From the NCBI GenBank assembly GCA_963969595.1, contig OZ018409.1, positions 46,699,282 through 46,763,281 of the forward strand: a DNA stretch of 64,000 bases, in the 5' to 3' direction. Below, one piece after another: positions 22,596 through 38,041 of this stretch. The DNA comes from Neckera pumila (Eukaryota; Streptophyta; Bryopsida; Hypnales; Neckeraceae). The translations under genes and the position numbers were made by a program. The notes beneath the pieces are model-generated. The model ran no database searches. It was not told where the DNA came from and saw only the letters and a list, made by a program, of their open reading frames with translations. The number at the start of each line of letters is the position of its first letter. Position 1 is the stretch's first letter.

Positions 22596-23561
22596 TAGAC
22601 CTTTAACACATTGAAAAGCATTGATTGAGGGTTAAAACTCCCCAAAAGAGTCACTCTCTAAATACTAAACGCTAACTAAGTTAGCACTCACATGCATGGC
22701 ATGGAAGTCTGTCCCAAACCCTTTTGATCATAGGGTTGTGTGCATGGTGTTTCAATGGAGGGTCATGGACTCATGGTGTACCGTAATTCCCAACCCGTGC
22801 CGCCGGGCCCGCTCCCATGCTCTGTCCGATTCCCAGCAGTACACACGGCGTGGACGTTTGCACTCCTATAGCAATGAAAGGCTGCGACCCCACGCACATG
22901 GCCAAGAAACACTACACCCGGCCAGCGGTCTGCCACCCCCGCTTGGCGGGCCGACAATTTTAGGCTTGGCGGACTTGGCCACCGCCAAGCCAAGCACAGC
23001 ATAGATTTCAACGCAGCGGGTAAAAAAGGTAGGGCTTGGGGGGTTCTGGAGGATAAAAAAGTTGCGTGACTGTAGTTTCACTACAGTTCTTAGGGTCCTT
23101 CTTCCTTAGCTTGGTTGCAGGCTCAAGGTTTAATAGATTCTCCTTCTTTCTCAGCTTGGTTGCAGACAAGTCAAGGGCATGAGCTTCGTTAATCTCATTG
23201 TTTAAAAGGTTAGACGCCTTTTTAATGTCATTGTTTAGAACTTTTGTTCATTTCATTGTTTCAAGGTTTTGTTAATATATATTCAATGATTTATATGCTA
23301 TGAGGCGTAAGACCTTCAATATTCATTTGTGTGAATTGATTCATAAAATTATGAACTTATTTATATTTAAGGTGATATTGAATTTTATGATTGAAGAAAC
23401 TAAATGCAAAACAAGATCTGCCCATCAAACATAAAATCTTTACTTCTCTGATATAGGTGTACAATTTTTTGAGAAGTTGAACATTCATAATCATAAACAC
23501 TATTACAATGCATTCATTCCTTAGAGTGCAATGAATGTTAAGCTGAACACAAAAAATTATT
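22596..23561. other. Left flank of the Harbinger gene; GC-rich block at about 22786-22990
   Basis: A GC-rich block with ccgcttggcggg and ggcttggcgg stands out from the AT-rich surroundings. A second GC-rich block lies on the other side of the transposase gene (25205-25380). They may be subterminal regions of the element. I could not find a terminal inverted repeat. Confidence 0.35.
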
Positions 23562-24979
23562 TTATTGTGGATTACGTTCCATCCATGATGCAAACAACAC
23601 ATCTCTCATAGCTTCCCCTTCCAGTTTTGCTGCCAAACCTTCAGCAGGAAGTTGCATTCTTTCAACGTGAAAACCAGCATAAGGATCACATTGAAGTCTA
23701 ACATCTGCTGGCAAAGGCACATGTTGCCTCTTCAGCTCACAATAATTGTGTAAAACACAACAAGCTAAGATAACAAGAGTAGCCTTGTCAACTGATATAT
23801 TGAATCCTTTAAGACTGCGCCAACGATTCTTTAGAGCTCCAAATGCCTACTCGATAACTACTTTACCACTGTTGACTGAAAAATCAAATTTGAAAAAAAA
23901 AAAAAAAAATAATTAGTATGAGAGAACATAAAAATAAAACTCATTATTTACTATTGACAATAACACAAAATAGGAATAAAAAAGTACCTATTGTGATCCA
24001 TCATCGTAGGATCACCCAATTTGAAGTTTTGAAGCAAATATGGTCTGCTTAGATAAGCTGTATCGCCAATTAGATAAGGCCCAATGTCCATTCCACCCAA
24101 GTGGATAACCGGCCTTACTAGAATTTGCCTTGTACTTAGTTGTGCAGATAAAGAAGACGCAACAAATTGCCCCGCATCATGTACACCTCCAAGTTGGCCA
24201 GCACAAACATTCCAAAACATCCTATTCGCATCACACACTCCTTGTAAAACAATGCTATGGAATTTTTTGCGATTAAAAAAATCTTGGGACATGGGAGTGT
24301 ATTGTCTGGTTGGTTGGGTTGTGAGAGGAATATGAGAGCCATCAATTGCACCAACAATATTTGGTAAGCCAGTGATGTCCCTAAAAGTCTCTATAATATT
24401 CTAAAGTTGATCGCCTTGAGGTGTGTGAATAAAATGAAAAAATAAACCATCCTCACCACTTCCTAATGCCCGACACACTATCATAGTGTATTTTTAAATA
24501 GTGGACTTTCCACATCCATATAAGTTGTGCATCCTAGCACAACTTACACATTGTGCTAATTGATACAAAACAAGTTTCACTTGTTTTCTAACCGGGATGG
24601 GAGCTCTTACAAATGTAATAGCAGTGGGACACAAATAGGGTGTCAATAAATCAACCAAAGCCTGAAATGCTAAGAAATCCATACAATAGGTTTGCCAATA
24701 CCTTATGTCCAACATTTGTGGCGTTGTATGCCAGACATTGTCTTCAACAACGTCGTGGTGGATATATTGGCGTGGCTCAACCCACCACATGCATCGTGGA
24801 AAATGTTGCCTGCACACCATAACAGCAATAATTGGGAGGAAACGCCTATACCCTAAACCTCCTTCAATTTCAATTGGATTGATGGGCACTACATGACGTC
24901 GTCGTCTATGGCCACAGAAGGTCATGAGCACAAATATGAACGCAAAGTAAATTAAGAGTGTATGATTGGCCATCTTCAT
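23562..24979 (-). pseudogene. PIF/Harbinger (HARBI1-like) DDE transposase, three premature stops
   Basis: Read leftwards from 24979, the protein shows an N-terminal helical region (FLAFQALVDLLTPYL), GCGKST, IVCRALG, then the catalytic blocks: GAIDGSHIPL (first Asp), YLIGDTAYLSRPYLLQNF (second Asp) and VVIE-stop-AFGALKNRWRSLKGFN (Glu). It ends DVLFASWMERNPQ, stop at 23562-23564. Three codons are stops: TAA 24494-24496, TAG 24401-24403 and TAG 23847-23849. The last two are consistent with CAG-to-TAG changes. A frame change between 24000 and 23890, at an AT-rich, A-run-bearing segment, may be an intron or an insertion. The normal partner ORF (Myb/SANT-like) is not visible. DDE nuclease identity is secure; activity is excluded unless stops are bypassed. 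Confidence 0.9.
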
Positions 24980-25119
24980 AACGTTTTGCGTACAATTTTT
25001 CTAAACTCTAAACTTGGAAAGATATTCTAAAAGCAATCTAATTGCAAAATTGTAACCTAAAACTAGAGCCAAAAAACTTCACACTCCAAAACAAGAGCAA
25101 ATAAAATAAGTCGTTAAAC

Positions 25120-25380
25120 CAAAACCCCTAAACCCTAAACTCTAAAAACCTAGCGAAAATGAAAACAAAAAATACAAATAAAAAAAAACAAAAAGCATAG
25201 TGGGGTTAAAACCCGCAGGCGTTTCAGGCCAGGCGGGGCGGGGCTGGCTGGAGGTTTGTGCGCCTCCGCCACCGCCACCGCCACCGCCACCGCCACCCCC
25301 CGCAGCCCATCCTCCCCGCCACTGGCGCCTCGCCACGTGGCTGGGCGGAGCCTGGCCAGGCGTGGCGGGGGAGGACCATG
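25120..25380. repeat. Telomere-like AAACCCTAA motifs, then a GC-rich block with (CCGCCA)n
   Basis: Variants of AAACCCTAA lie at 25122-25150. From 25205 the sequence turns strongly GC-rich and holds about five CCGCCA units (25264-25297). ORFs here give poly-Gly or poly-Pro and are not credible. Confidence 0.6.
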
Positions 25381-25399
25381 TGTGTGAGGCCTGCGATTG

Positions 25400-28300
25400 T
25401 ATCCCACCGATCGTCTTGATCCAACGGTATTAACTCGTCGAGGCCACTTCTGATTGCGGTACTGCTTTCGCTTGCATCTAGACTCTGGAGGTCTCGCTGT
25501 ACACAAACCTGTTGTAAGTTCTGGGCAGCACTGGTGCCAAATGTTGATTTTTGTTCTGCATTGCGGTAATTGATAGCCTTTGATGGAGATTGGTCTTGGC
25601 GAGGGCTTTTTAAATCGGTTATAGGTCCAGCCTGTTTTGTTTCTTTTGGGGATCTTCAATTTTTAGGTAGTGAGATGCGTCGATTCTGCTCTTTCAACAC
25701 AACTTTGTTCAGCATTGTGTTGCCATGGTATTTTGACTTGTTTTGTGGGCTTTGGGGAAAGCTGATGGAGCTATTAGTTGCGACTTGCGACCGCTCTAGA
25801 TCCCCATTTTCTGGACCCATAGTAGTGTCTTGCGGCTCAACATGCTTAAAAGGATCTTGGGCCGCGGGAATCTGCTATGTGTGCTCGAAAGGGTGCATCT
25901 TGAGCTCCCTTGTCCCCTGACATTGCCATCATACGGGAACTGGCACGGACGGTGAAGCTGGTGTACTGGTACATTCCAGAGTGCGCACAGTGTAGAAGAC
26001 AACTTTACGGTTTCGGTTTCGCACAAGGTTCTATGCTGCATTGGTGGGAGCGGCGACATGCAAGAGTTGCACACCTACTCTCAAGATGCTTCTGTCATGT
26101 ATGCAGTGTTGGTGGAAAATCACCTAAAGGAGCGTTTAGGGTTTGGAGCTTGGAGCATTCTTTCCATTCGTGTCAATTAACAGCTGCATTGTATGTACCT
26201 CTTGTGTGTTATAAGAGGGAATGTATCCGATTGCTGGAAGGGTTAACAAATGCTTGAATATATTGTTAGTGTGAAACTGTGTAACTACCGCTGAAATGGA
26301 CATAGGACGCACAACAGAAGAATGAGCCTACGATCCTTGATGGAGTGTTTGGGGTCTCACTGTCCGAATGTTACCCGTCTATGCTGCCAACCAGGGAAAC
26401 CGGACTGGAGTCAATGTAAGTTAACTGTGTTAACTGTGTGCATGCAATATCATGTGCCTTTGTGCTTACTTTTATATTTGGATTCAGAATCTGTACGATT
26501 TTAGGAATGATATCCTATACTTGATTTTAGATCCGGAAGAGAGCCTGATAACGAAGTCATGCAGCCAGCTTGTCAAGGGGTGTGTAGATCTTCCGACCTG
26601 GCCTTGCGTGGCTTTGGAGTTACAGATCGACGGGCCGACATGCTATTGATTGAGTGTGCACGGAGGTTTGCACCAAATCTTGATAGCGTTTCAATGCACG
26701 ATTTTGACATGCCCTGAAGTTCCTGATGACAGACTTGATGGTGAGGACCATACATAAGTGTACAGTTTGCGGAGGACTACGGCTCAAATTGCGAACCTAT
26801 TCTTACTTGGGGTGACATGCTCCGAGGCAATGCAACTCCCTTCCTGCCAGGTAGATTTTTGTTTTTAAACAATAATTTTGACCATAGGATAAGTCATTTT
26901 GTAACCCTTATTCAGAACAGAACTTCCACATGTAATGCACATGTTGCTTACTGATGTGAGGACGAGTGCATTGTTGTTTGCGTATGAACTGTCTGATTGA
27001 TTTTGCAGACTAGATGTTAACTGCCATGACAACAGTTTAAACCCCCCAGCACTGAAATAACCCAGTTAAAAAGTGTGGACCTTCACTTCTATTCGCCAAT
27101 TTATGAGAATTCCTGTTTTCGTATGACATTCAAACCTACACTTGCAATGTCTCCTTAATTCCAGTTATTTACAAAAACTTAATTATGTCCCTGTGATGGA
27201 AGCAAAGTGAAGAGTGTTACCCAAAGATTAAAGAAAGCGCAGAACCAATGTAGGCACGCTGTGCAGTGATATCCACTTGAAGATCTCCAAACTGCTCACC
27301 AAAGTTGCATATTGCAAGAGGCTAGTACTTTACGTTCTAACAACATCCTTGCTGGAAGAGAGTCTGCCATGGAAAAAACAAATGTCTACCGCATGGAATA
27401 TGCACCAACTAGGAGTGAAAGGGACGATTATACTGGAGCAATCATACGCCTCCGACACACTAAGCAAGCAACTATAATGTCATGGAAGTTATTTAACTTG
27501 ATTATTTTACAGTATCTCTTGATACATGAGACTTCAACTTCAATCACAGTGTGATGAAACGGATAGAAAAGCATTTCCGAACTATCAACCCTGAAGATCT
27601 TGAGAAGGACTAGGCTCTTAAAAAAGCCAGGATGCAGCTTTCTCATTCTGATGTGAAGCATTTGGTCGTTGGTGAGTGCAAATCAAACGCATGTCTTTAG
27701 ATCCATGAGTGAAAGATGTCATTTTAATCTGGATACAAACTACTACAGGGAATTTCTCTGAAATCATATCGGATGGTTCTCCTGTGTTCTTTCATGTGAT
27801 TCATTTCACGGTTTACAACAATTCTACAATAGCATGAAGGAAAGGAATTTTAGATAAATGTGGATTCCATAAACTCAGTAATTTTTGAAAAAGTACTATC
27901 CGTACACTTGTAGGGTTTTTGCTGTCTTAGAAAAACGCAAAAGAGTATAGTTCATGTGAGAGTAGCTGATGTACTCTCCATTCATCTAATCATCATTTTT
28001 AGTGTATAGACGGCAGTGCAACACCAGAGGAGGTTGTGTGGTCACTTATTCAATGTCGGTTGTATGAAACAGCTTTCTCTCTTCTCTTTCTGTTTTGGAA
28101 GGATTCCATACTCAAAAGGTTTGCAACTTGCTTTTGCTTGTCTGTCATTCCTCTATGTTTGGTTATTAATTTCTGCATTAAAACATTTGGAATCTTGCAA
28201 ATGACGTAATTTGAGCCTTTTGAATATTTAACTGTGCAACAGAGGGAATTGGAGAAAGTTATGGATGCCATAGCACGGAATTGCTGTTTACTTCAAATTG

Positions 28301-30920
28301 AAGAAGCTACACCCAGTAATTTACTGTGAGTGAATGCGGAATTGTGGACCTTGTCCTGGCAAATGTTGAATTGCTAATAAATTTGCCACCGTCTTGCTTG
28401 ACTCAGGCAGTTGTGAAGCAGTTTTTTTTTAATTTCCATGTCTTTTGACGGTTTTTTTAGGTTTTTTGTTGGCAAAATTGATCATTGTTGAGCTCTGCAT
28501 GACGTCAGAGCTGAGGACGTTGACGAGACTGTCTGTTTGTGTGTTTTTGGACACAAATGAAACGGAATTTCATTGCAAAAATAAAAGTACAAAACAACCA
28601 GCCGGTCTGGCGGAGAAACGAGACAATCCCTGCGAGACTGTTTTTATAAACAATTGTAATTTTGACATATAGTTAGGCTAATGTAACCAGCCCTTGACGC
28701 TTCTCGAAGACCTTTGACTTTTGCGTCGAGGATCTCTGCATACTCCCAAACTGTACGTTCTATCTGCATATTAGCAATGCTGGTTTACGAATTTGCAGGA
28801 CGAGAGGAGAGCCTGTCAGTACCAGATTGCTTCTCACGTCCGGTTCACTTTTGGAGGATTGGGCGGAAACAAATGACAAAAACGGAGAAGATGAAACAGG
28901 GCCAAAGCTACCAGCAATTGGAACTGCTCGAACTGCGTGGCAAGCTCCAGGAGTATTTGATAGGTTCTGACCTCTGTTTATAAATCTTATGCAACGACAT
29001 GCTTGGTTTGGCATAGGCTGTTAACATATGTTTTTTTAGGCAATTAAATGCCCAATTTCCTCCCAAAAAAATGTGCAGCTTCAAGCCTATAGAAATAAAA
29101 GGGGATAAATCTGTTAAATAATGCCAGACTGTAATGATGGCCGTGCACACTATTGCCACAATGCTTCTAAAACATCATTTCATCCATTGTGCAGAGCCAG
29201 CATATGCAAAAATTGCATACAAAAATTACATATTCAAAATTGCATACTTTAAATTGGCCTCCTTCAATTCAAACCCCAAGAATGAAGGAGCCACAAAACT
29301 CAGAACCTTCTTGAAAGAAAGGCCACATTACCATTTGTTTGAAAACCAAAAAAAAAAACTGCTGTTGACTTGTCGATTTTCCTTCCTTGATTGTCTTGTC
29401 AAGTAAGGTTCTAAATTTTTGTTGTTTATTTCAAGAAAAATACTGAAGTTTGCATCCACGCCTACCAGTGATAATCGCAAAGTCGATTCTTAACGTGGAT
29501 AAGCACATGGAACTTCCCCTCTGACTTGTCAACCTATTCAAGGCAAGTTACCATTCGTACATTCATGGCACAGATTGGTTTCTGAGTTTGCAAGGTGGAA
29601 CACAAGGAAGGTAGGAGGGGTTGCCATGTGAGAATAATTTGGCCATTACCGCATAGTAACCACCTCCGAAGTAGTAAACTCATAGTAGTTTACCACTTAC
29701 GAGGTGGTTATCATGTGGGAAATATTTGACCATTACCTCATGGTTACCTCTCCTACCTCCCTTGTGGAAAGGATGCCGGTGCCGCAGGCATGGAAGGCCT
29801 TGGTGCTGATTCTGCTGCGTTGTTGCGCATTTAGTTAGACTTTGACCATCTTGCTGAAGCGACTGTACTCGTCTTGGAGTCTTTAAGAGCATGGAGCAGT
29901 CGGGTAAGGGCCCGATCCTCGACTTCCATATTGAGTATTGTCGTTTAATTAATTAATCCTGAATTTTGTTGCCTTTGAAGTTGATAGGTTGCAAAATGCA
30001 AGAGATCCCTGCTACATATGACACAGATTTAAGATTATTCTAAAGGAGTACAAAAGTACGTGCTGCCTACCGTCTGTAGTTGGCGAAGGGCAAGTGTAAT
30101 GTCGCATTACATTTTTTCATGGCCGCAGAAGCCTGCAGACGGAATAAAGCGGAAGCACATGTGTGCGGCTTGGTTCCCTTATACACTACTAGCTAGGCAA
30201 AACTGTCTATCCAAGTCATCCGACTTGGCCGTGCGTGATAAGCTCCAAGATTCCTTGAAGAGTGCCGGCCTTGCAGAATCATTTCAAGCAGGTAGAGCCC
30301 AACTGACTCCTATCGATGTTTGCAGATTTTATAGCCTTCGGAATGGTTTTGACTGTTGCCTTATAGATTCAATCTGGCTCTCTGCTGTGCAGGTCAAGGT
30401 GGATTCTGATGATGTGAAAGCTTCGATGTAAGTTCAAGGCCGACGGAACCATTTTGATAGAGGCACGGCAAACATGATGCCATGTGTACGTAAACTAGCT
30501 AGTGGCTCTAGATATACTGTGCTTTGGAACCCCCCAATTCTCGTTCAAGAATCAAGATGACACTGATGCACGTTTTGCAGCACAGCAGATTAGAGATGAT
30601 TTTGTAGTATATTCGATAGACGGGATGTGAAAGACAACTTAATATGGAGCATGCGTTTCCAATCATCAGCTTCTCTTCTTGCATATTTGCAAAAGAGAAC
30701 CTAGGAATGATGATGATTGGATTTCAGACACTACAAGGTGGCAAATACGAGTTTAGAGCATCTTGGCAAAATTACCGTGTCACCTCCAAATTTTGTTTAG
30801 ATCGTTTATTGACCTCCGTCATTTCATTACAGACCCCATCATATTACTTTGTTATGGATGTGAAAGCACAGTCGAGCATAAACCCTGGTAACCGAGTGCC
30901 TGCACCATGACATTGCAAAT
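25400..30920 (+). pseudogene. Unidentified multi-exon gene, apparently decaying
   Basis: Several segments look coding but I cannot name the family. Examples: about 26050-26170 (MQELHTYSQDASVMYAVLVE), 26530-26700 (ALRGFGVTDRRADMLLIECA), 26762-26851 (EPILTWGDMLRGNATPFLP), 27377-27470 (YRMEYAPTRSERDDYTGAII), 27552-27663 (KRIEKHFRTINPEDLEKD), 28243-28325 (ELEKVMDAIARNCCLLQIEE), 28799-28969 (TRLLLTSGSLLEDWAETND), 29766-29908 (DFDHLAEATVLVLESLRAW), 30220-30290 (DKLQDSLKSAGLAESFQA) and 30392-30429 (VKVDSDDVKASM). Exons 28243-28325 and 28799-28969 have good splice sites and matching phase. In-frame TAGs at 27611 and 29832 argue that the gene is broken. Gene limits and exon set are uncertain. Confidence 0.4.
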
Positions 30921-31574
30921 CAGGGCAATATTGCATTGATTTATCACACGAGTACCTGGTTTGGAAGCACCAATCTGAAATGCAACAGAATAATTTCCCA
31001 CTCGACTTATATAAGCCTCATGATAGAGAAAGAGGCTTACACGTTCGGCAATGTACCTGCAAAGGAGCAAGTGGAGATGTGGCCCATTACTCGTCAGTGT
31101 AGACGGATTGTTGTGAATCGGACGATGCTGTGAACTCTTTAATTACCTTCCATGCGCTTTGAACTCATTAATTGCACATTCAATAGCATGATTTGGCTGG
31201 GTTAGAAGAGTCCACTGAAAGGTATTAAGGAAAGTGATCCTGAGTGCAATCTCAAATAAACATCAGAAAAATCCTCACAAAATGGGAGGTATAAATGAAT
31301 CACTGCAAGTACCTCGCGGTAAACCAGTGTCTTCTTGCTCAAACATGCCCAAAGTACTGAGTTGTTACCAAACTTCTACGCTGCTCCCATCACAAGTATT
31401 GCTCCGTCCAAACCCGCAAGTGTCATCTATCAATCCTATTAATGAAGTTAATGTACAATATGACATGCTGTTCTCGTTGTTGTTCCTCTTCTGACTACAA
31501 ATCACCGCATCTGGTTACCCAAACTCTCTACAACAAACAAACTCACCAGGGGTCAAAAATGGAGGACGCTGGCG
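30921..31574. other. Spacer, no gene seen
   Basis: No supportable ORF, RNA gene or repeat. Confidence 0.4.
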
Positions 31575-34300
<2,726 letters not shown>

Positions 34301-36324
34301 GCCTGCAGGAGGAGCCCTGAAAAGTCCGCATCAGCGCATCCCCCTTCAAACTCTGGCGAGAATTCCGAGGCCGTCGTCGTCGGGGTCTACAAATTCGAAT
34401 TCGACCCAGACTGATTCCCATTCGAGACGAAACCACCGCGTAACCCGTCGCATTGGCAATCGCTCGCGTGTGCAAATCCTCTGTCTTCTCGTCGACTACG
34501 TACTCAATCCGGCATATTAAGTCAGGGCCTCTCTCGAACTCTCGAGTTTACACCCATCGCCTTCATTTGTCAGCAAACTGCACCTCCGACAACAAATCGA
34601 GAGATCATCACAACCCTCATTACATGCAGGGGGAAAAACACAAAAAAACGTACGTGCACCCAAAACCCAAAAGAGTGCAGACCGCAGACGTTCTTATACA
34701 ATCACAGGAAACCCCACCTCCGCCGCCACGCCAGGCTCACCACGGACCTCTGACAGCTCGCAACCGGGTAAATCAACGTCCAAACCTTCCCAAGAGGCAA
34801 ATAAATAGTTCTGCATGAATTAACACCATCCCCACCGACTTGGATGCTGCCGCAGGAGCTTGCAGAACACCGTCATACGTTTCCTGGTTCGTCCACCATT
34901 GCTGAGTTCCGAGAAACTGATGGGCAGCAACTGAAGGAACCCTAACAATCCAGCCGCATTGAAGCCAAGTCGGAGTTCCTGCTCAGCCATCGACTGCCGC
35001 TGCAGGCCCGATGGACGACAGCTAAGCGTACGAGCGAGCGAGTCCCCACCCCGCCAAGACAGTCAGTCACTCAGTCTGTCCTTCTCTGGTCAATAAGTTA
35101 CCAAGTCTTCCAATTTCTTCGATCCGTCCTTCTGCCATGAGAGCAGCGTATGTACGTAGTCTAACTAAGTTACGTACCTAACCCACCGTCTCCAGTAAGT
35201 TACGTACAATCGAGACACACAAAGAGCCAGTGCTCCTCGTCGTCGGACGGCCGCCGGCATCCACGGCCCACTAGATGGGTGCGCGCAGTCGCGCACTCCA
35301 AAACTGAAGGAGACAACGCGCGCTCATGAGTGAGCTGCAGAAATAATTAAGCTCCTTACAGTAACATGGCGGGTTTAACAACTGCTGCAGAGCCAAGTTC
35401 ACTAAATTAAGTTCAGGGGACAGGGCAAGGGCCAACCGTCCAAGGGCAGAGAAAAGCTGAAAAGGGGCTCGAGTTAGGGGAGTAACTTAATTACTGTTGC
35501 TCATCAATGCAGAGCCCCTGACTGACGGCCTCTGGCTGGCTGGAGCCTACGACGTCCCCACCAAGTTACGGGAGGGACCTCCTGTGGGCAACTGGGCACT
35601 ATAGCTCCACCGGCTGCCGCGAGCCTATCTCAGGCAGAGCACCGGTGGCCGAGGCTGAGTTAGGTGCCTGGGCTCCTGCACGATGATGACAGCGGCAGGG
35701 ACCGACATGTCCCTACATCGGAATTACCACGCTGGCAGTTCTTAAATGGTCGTGGACATGGACGAGTTCAAGTTTGCGAAGCCTGGAGCTCAGTCGGGAC
35801 GGCTATGTAATACGTAGTAACTCATTTCAGGAAACCACCCTTACAAGCCAGCCTGTCCTGCCTCGGCCTCCAAATAAGCAGGGGCAAGAATTGAAGATGG
35901 TTAACCCTGAAACTCTCAAATCCTTTTGTGAAAATTGCACATTGTTGCTTGTACAATTCTGTTGTTTTCATAAACTAAATCAAATTGGGCACACAGGAAG
36001 GTTGTCTTGTAAACATTCAATGTGAGCGGTTGGGCTGGCATCATCATGGCCCTTCCGCACCACAACAAATTTTAGGCCTCAGATTTGCCTAGAGCTCGCC
36101 AAAAGTTCCATTGCAAAGCATGCTTGCTTTCCATGTAATTTATGCAGGTCTTGTTTGCGTGCGTGGTGTACCAGCAAGGCAATGAATTGCAGTTTCACTC
36201 CTTTGATGGAGAAGGGCTTATAGATCAACTTGGAGGAGTTAGAGTAGCACTAATACACTGACTGCCATTTTGAGGCCTGAAATGGTTTACATTCCTCCTG
36301 TAATTGTTGTCCGTATCCTTTCAG
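34301..36324. other. Intergenic: upstream region of the RING-H2 gene
   Basis: This is moderately GC-rich DNA with repeated gttacgta near 35170-35210. It probably holds the promoter and leader of the minus-strand RING gene. I could not place a TATA box and see no gene. Confidence 0.4.
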
Positions 36325-38041
36325 ACCACGGTATTGGCTATGACTTCAAATATGCTTAAGAATCTAGAGCAGGTAGTGTTCACAGGGGCAGGTTGCGTGG
36401 AAGTGGAGGTGCAGCAACACATGGTGGATCTCACGGCGGATATCATTTCTTGCAGTGCGTGCGGGGGCAGCTATGAGGGAGGCAAGAAATTGTTTGAACA
36501 ACTTCGCAAACATCAGAAGCCCTTCGCTGCCAATCATCAGATCCTCTCGATGCCAGGAGGCTTAAGGTTCCCTGACTCATCACCAATGATGTTATCTTTC
36601 TTTTTAAACAGCACCCAAACATTGAGGTTATGTACAAAACAGGGACGTGAAAGTAAAGTTTTGTTATGAGAAAATAATATACCAATCCATCCGAGACTGT
36701 TGAAGGAAGTTAATTACATCCTAGCTAGCTACGCCATTACCTTCTTAGTTTGAATGACTACAAGAGAGTACAAAAAAAATCTCTTCCACTCTTACTTGGT
36801 GTTATACATGCCGTGCAGGAATCTTCCGACGCAAGCTCATCTCAAAATTTGGCGACAGGACAAGGAGCTCAAGCAAACACTGAAAGAGATCGTCCAAGAG
36901 CGAAAACATCAGTTCGAGAAGAGCCACAGCGAATCCAGCGGGATTGACGTGTTGGGCCGGTGCTGGCTGATGATGAAGACGCAACTCTCAAGAGCGAGGA
37001 GTGCACACTTGGGGATGCAATCTTTGACCGACGCGTGCAGGCACCTTTTATGCTCAAGGCCACGAAACAACATCATCCACATTGTTGACACGGACGGTGA
37101 TGTTGCCGGGTACTCAGAAGGACTGGCAAGATCGTGCTCAAGCTGAAACTTTGGAGGCTTGTGGCGACCAACCCCCACATGCGAGTGCTCTCGGGGAGCC
37201 AAAAGTTGTAAGATTTCTGTGCTTTCATATCTTCACTGTTTTTCCCGCATAACATTCTTGAACCTTCTTCAATAGGACTTCTGTCTTTGATACCATTGGA
37301 GACCATTAAATTCAACATGCTCAGTCTCTTCTCTTGTCACGGAGGCTTGCACCCTGACATTGAAAATGACTTAGAATGATAGGGCTTAAGACGGTTATCC
37401 TGGCACTTGAGACAGGAGATTGCAACATGTCTCCAAGGTAAACCTACACCGTTCGTACTTATTCTACGTGTACCATTCCACTACGTAATTTCCATGCAAT
37501 GCATTGGAGTGGGCCACGATAATTCTGAAGATCGAGGGCGATGTGAGCTCAGAATCTTCATCTTATCAATATAGCAGCTTCAGTTTCTGGAGATGTTTCA
37601 ACCCACAGTGTAATTGGGCACTTCTGATTCCTCCCCACAGTAATTAATTGTACAGAATACGGTAGTTGTAACTTACTGTGGATAGTCTTTGCTTGTACTG
37701 ACCTTAAGAAGACGTACAGTACAGTATAGTACATGTGTTGAAATCCGGAATCGACTAACCCAATGTTGCATAGGTCAATTGCGTATGATGAAACTGCAGG
37801 TCCAAGGAATTGCCAAAGCTGCTGAGCATCATTTGGTGTGCCGTTCTCTTTTGAACCTCGTAATTGTGTTGGCACTATCATTGCAACGCAGGGGGCAAAA
37901 GTGGTTTTAACTATGCTGTTGCACCAGTTCTGCTCTCTCGTCCCCTCAAATATCGCCACACTCCCAAACTTGGTGTGTATCACCCTCAAACCTCATTCTG
38001 GGATGCCTTTTTGTGGTAGAAAAAAACTCGTAGTTACTTGA
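36325..38041 (+). pseudogene. CYP72-clan cytochrome P450, broken
   Basis: Exon 36325-36566 encodes a match to the CYP72 B'-C helix region (VEVEVQQHMVDLTADIIS, SYEGGKKLFEQL). It joins in phase to exon 36819-37207 (NLPTQAHLKIWRQDKELKQT, EIVQERKHQFEKS), which runs into the I-helix motif AQGHETT and a segment with QKDWQDRAQ and EACGDQPP. A last exon (37800-38041) has GIAKAAEHH, the haem-binding loop and KVVLTMLLHQF. Damage: a frameshift near 36955, another near 37033-37047 before the I-helix, and another near 37835 before the haem loop. The haem loop reads FSFEPRNCVG, where the invariant Gly is Glu. I found neither the K-helix ExxR and PERF exon nor the N-terminal membrane anchor. It lies between two minus-strand RING-H2 genes. 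Confidence 0.85.

Noticed and set aside
25120..25150. AAACCCTAA-like motifs as an internal telomere tract
   Set aside because: Only two or three imperfect units; at most a telo-box-like motif.
25200..25433. Poly-Pro / poly-Gly ORFs
   Set aside because: They arise from the (CCGCCA)n repeat.
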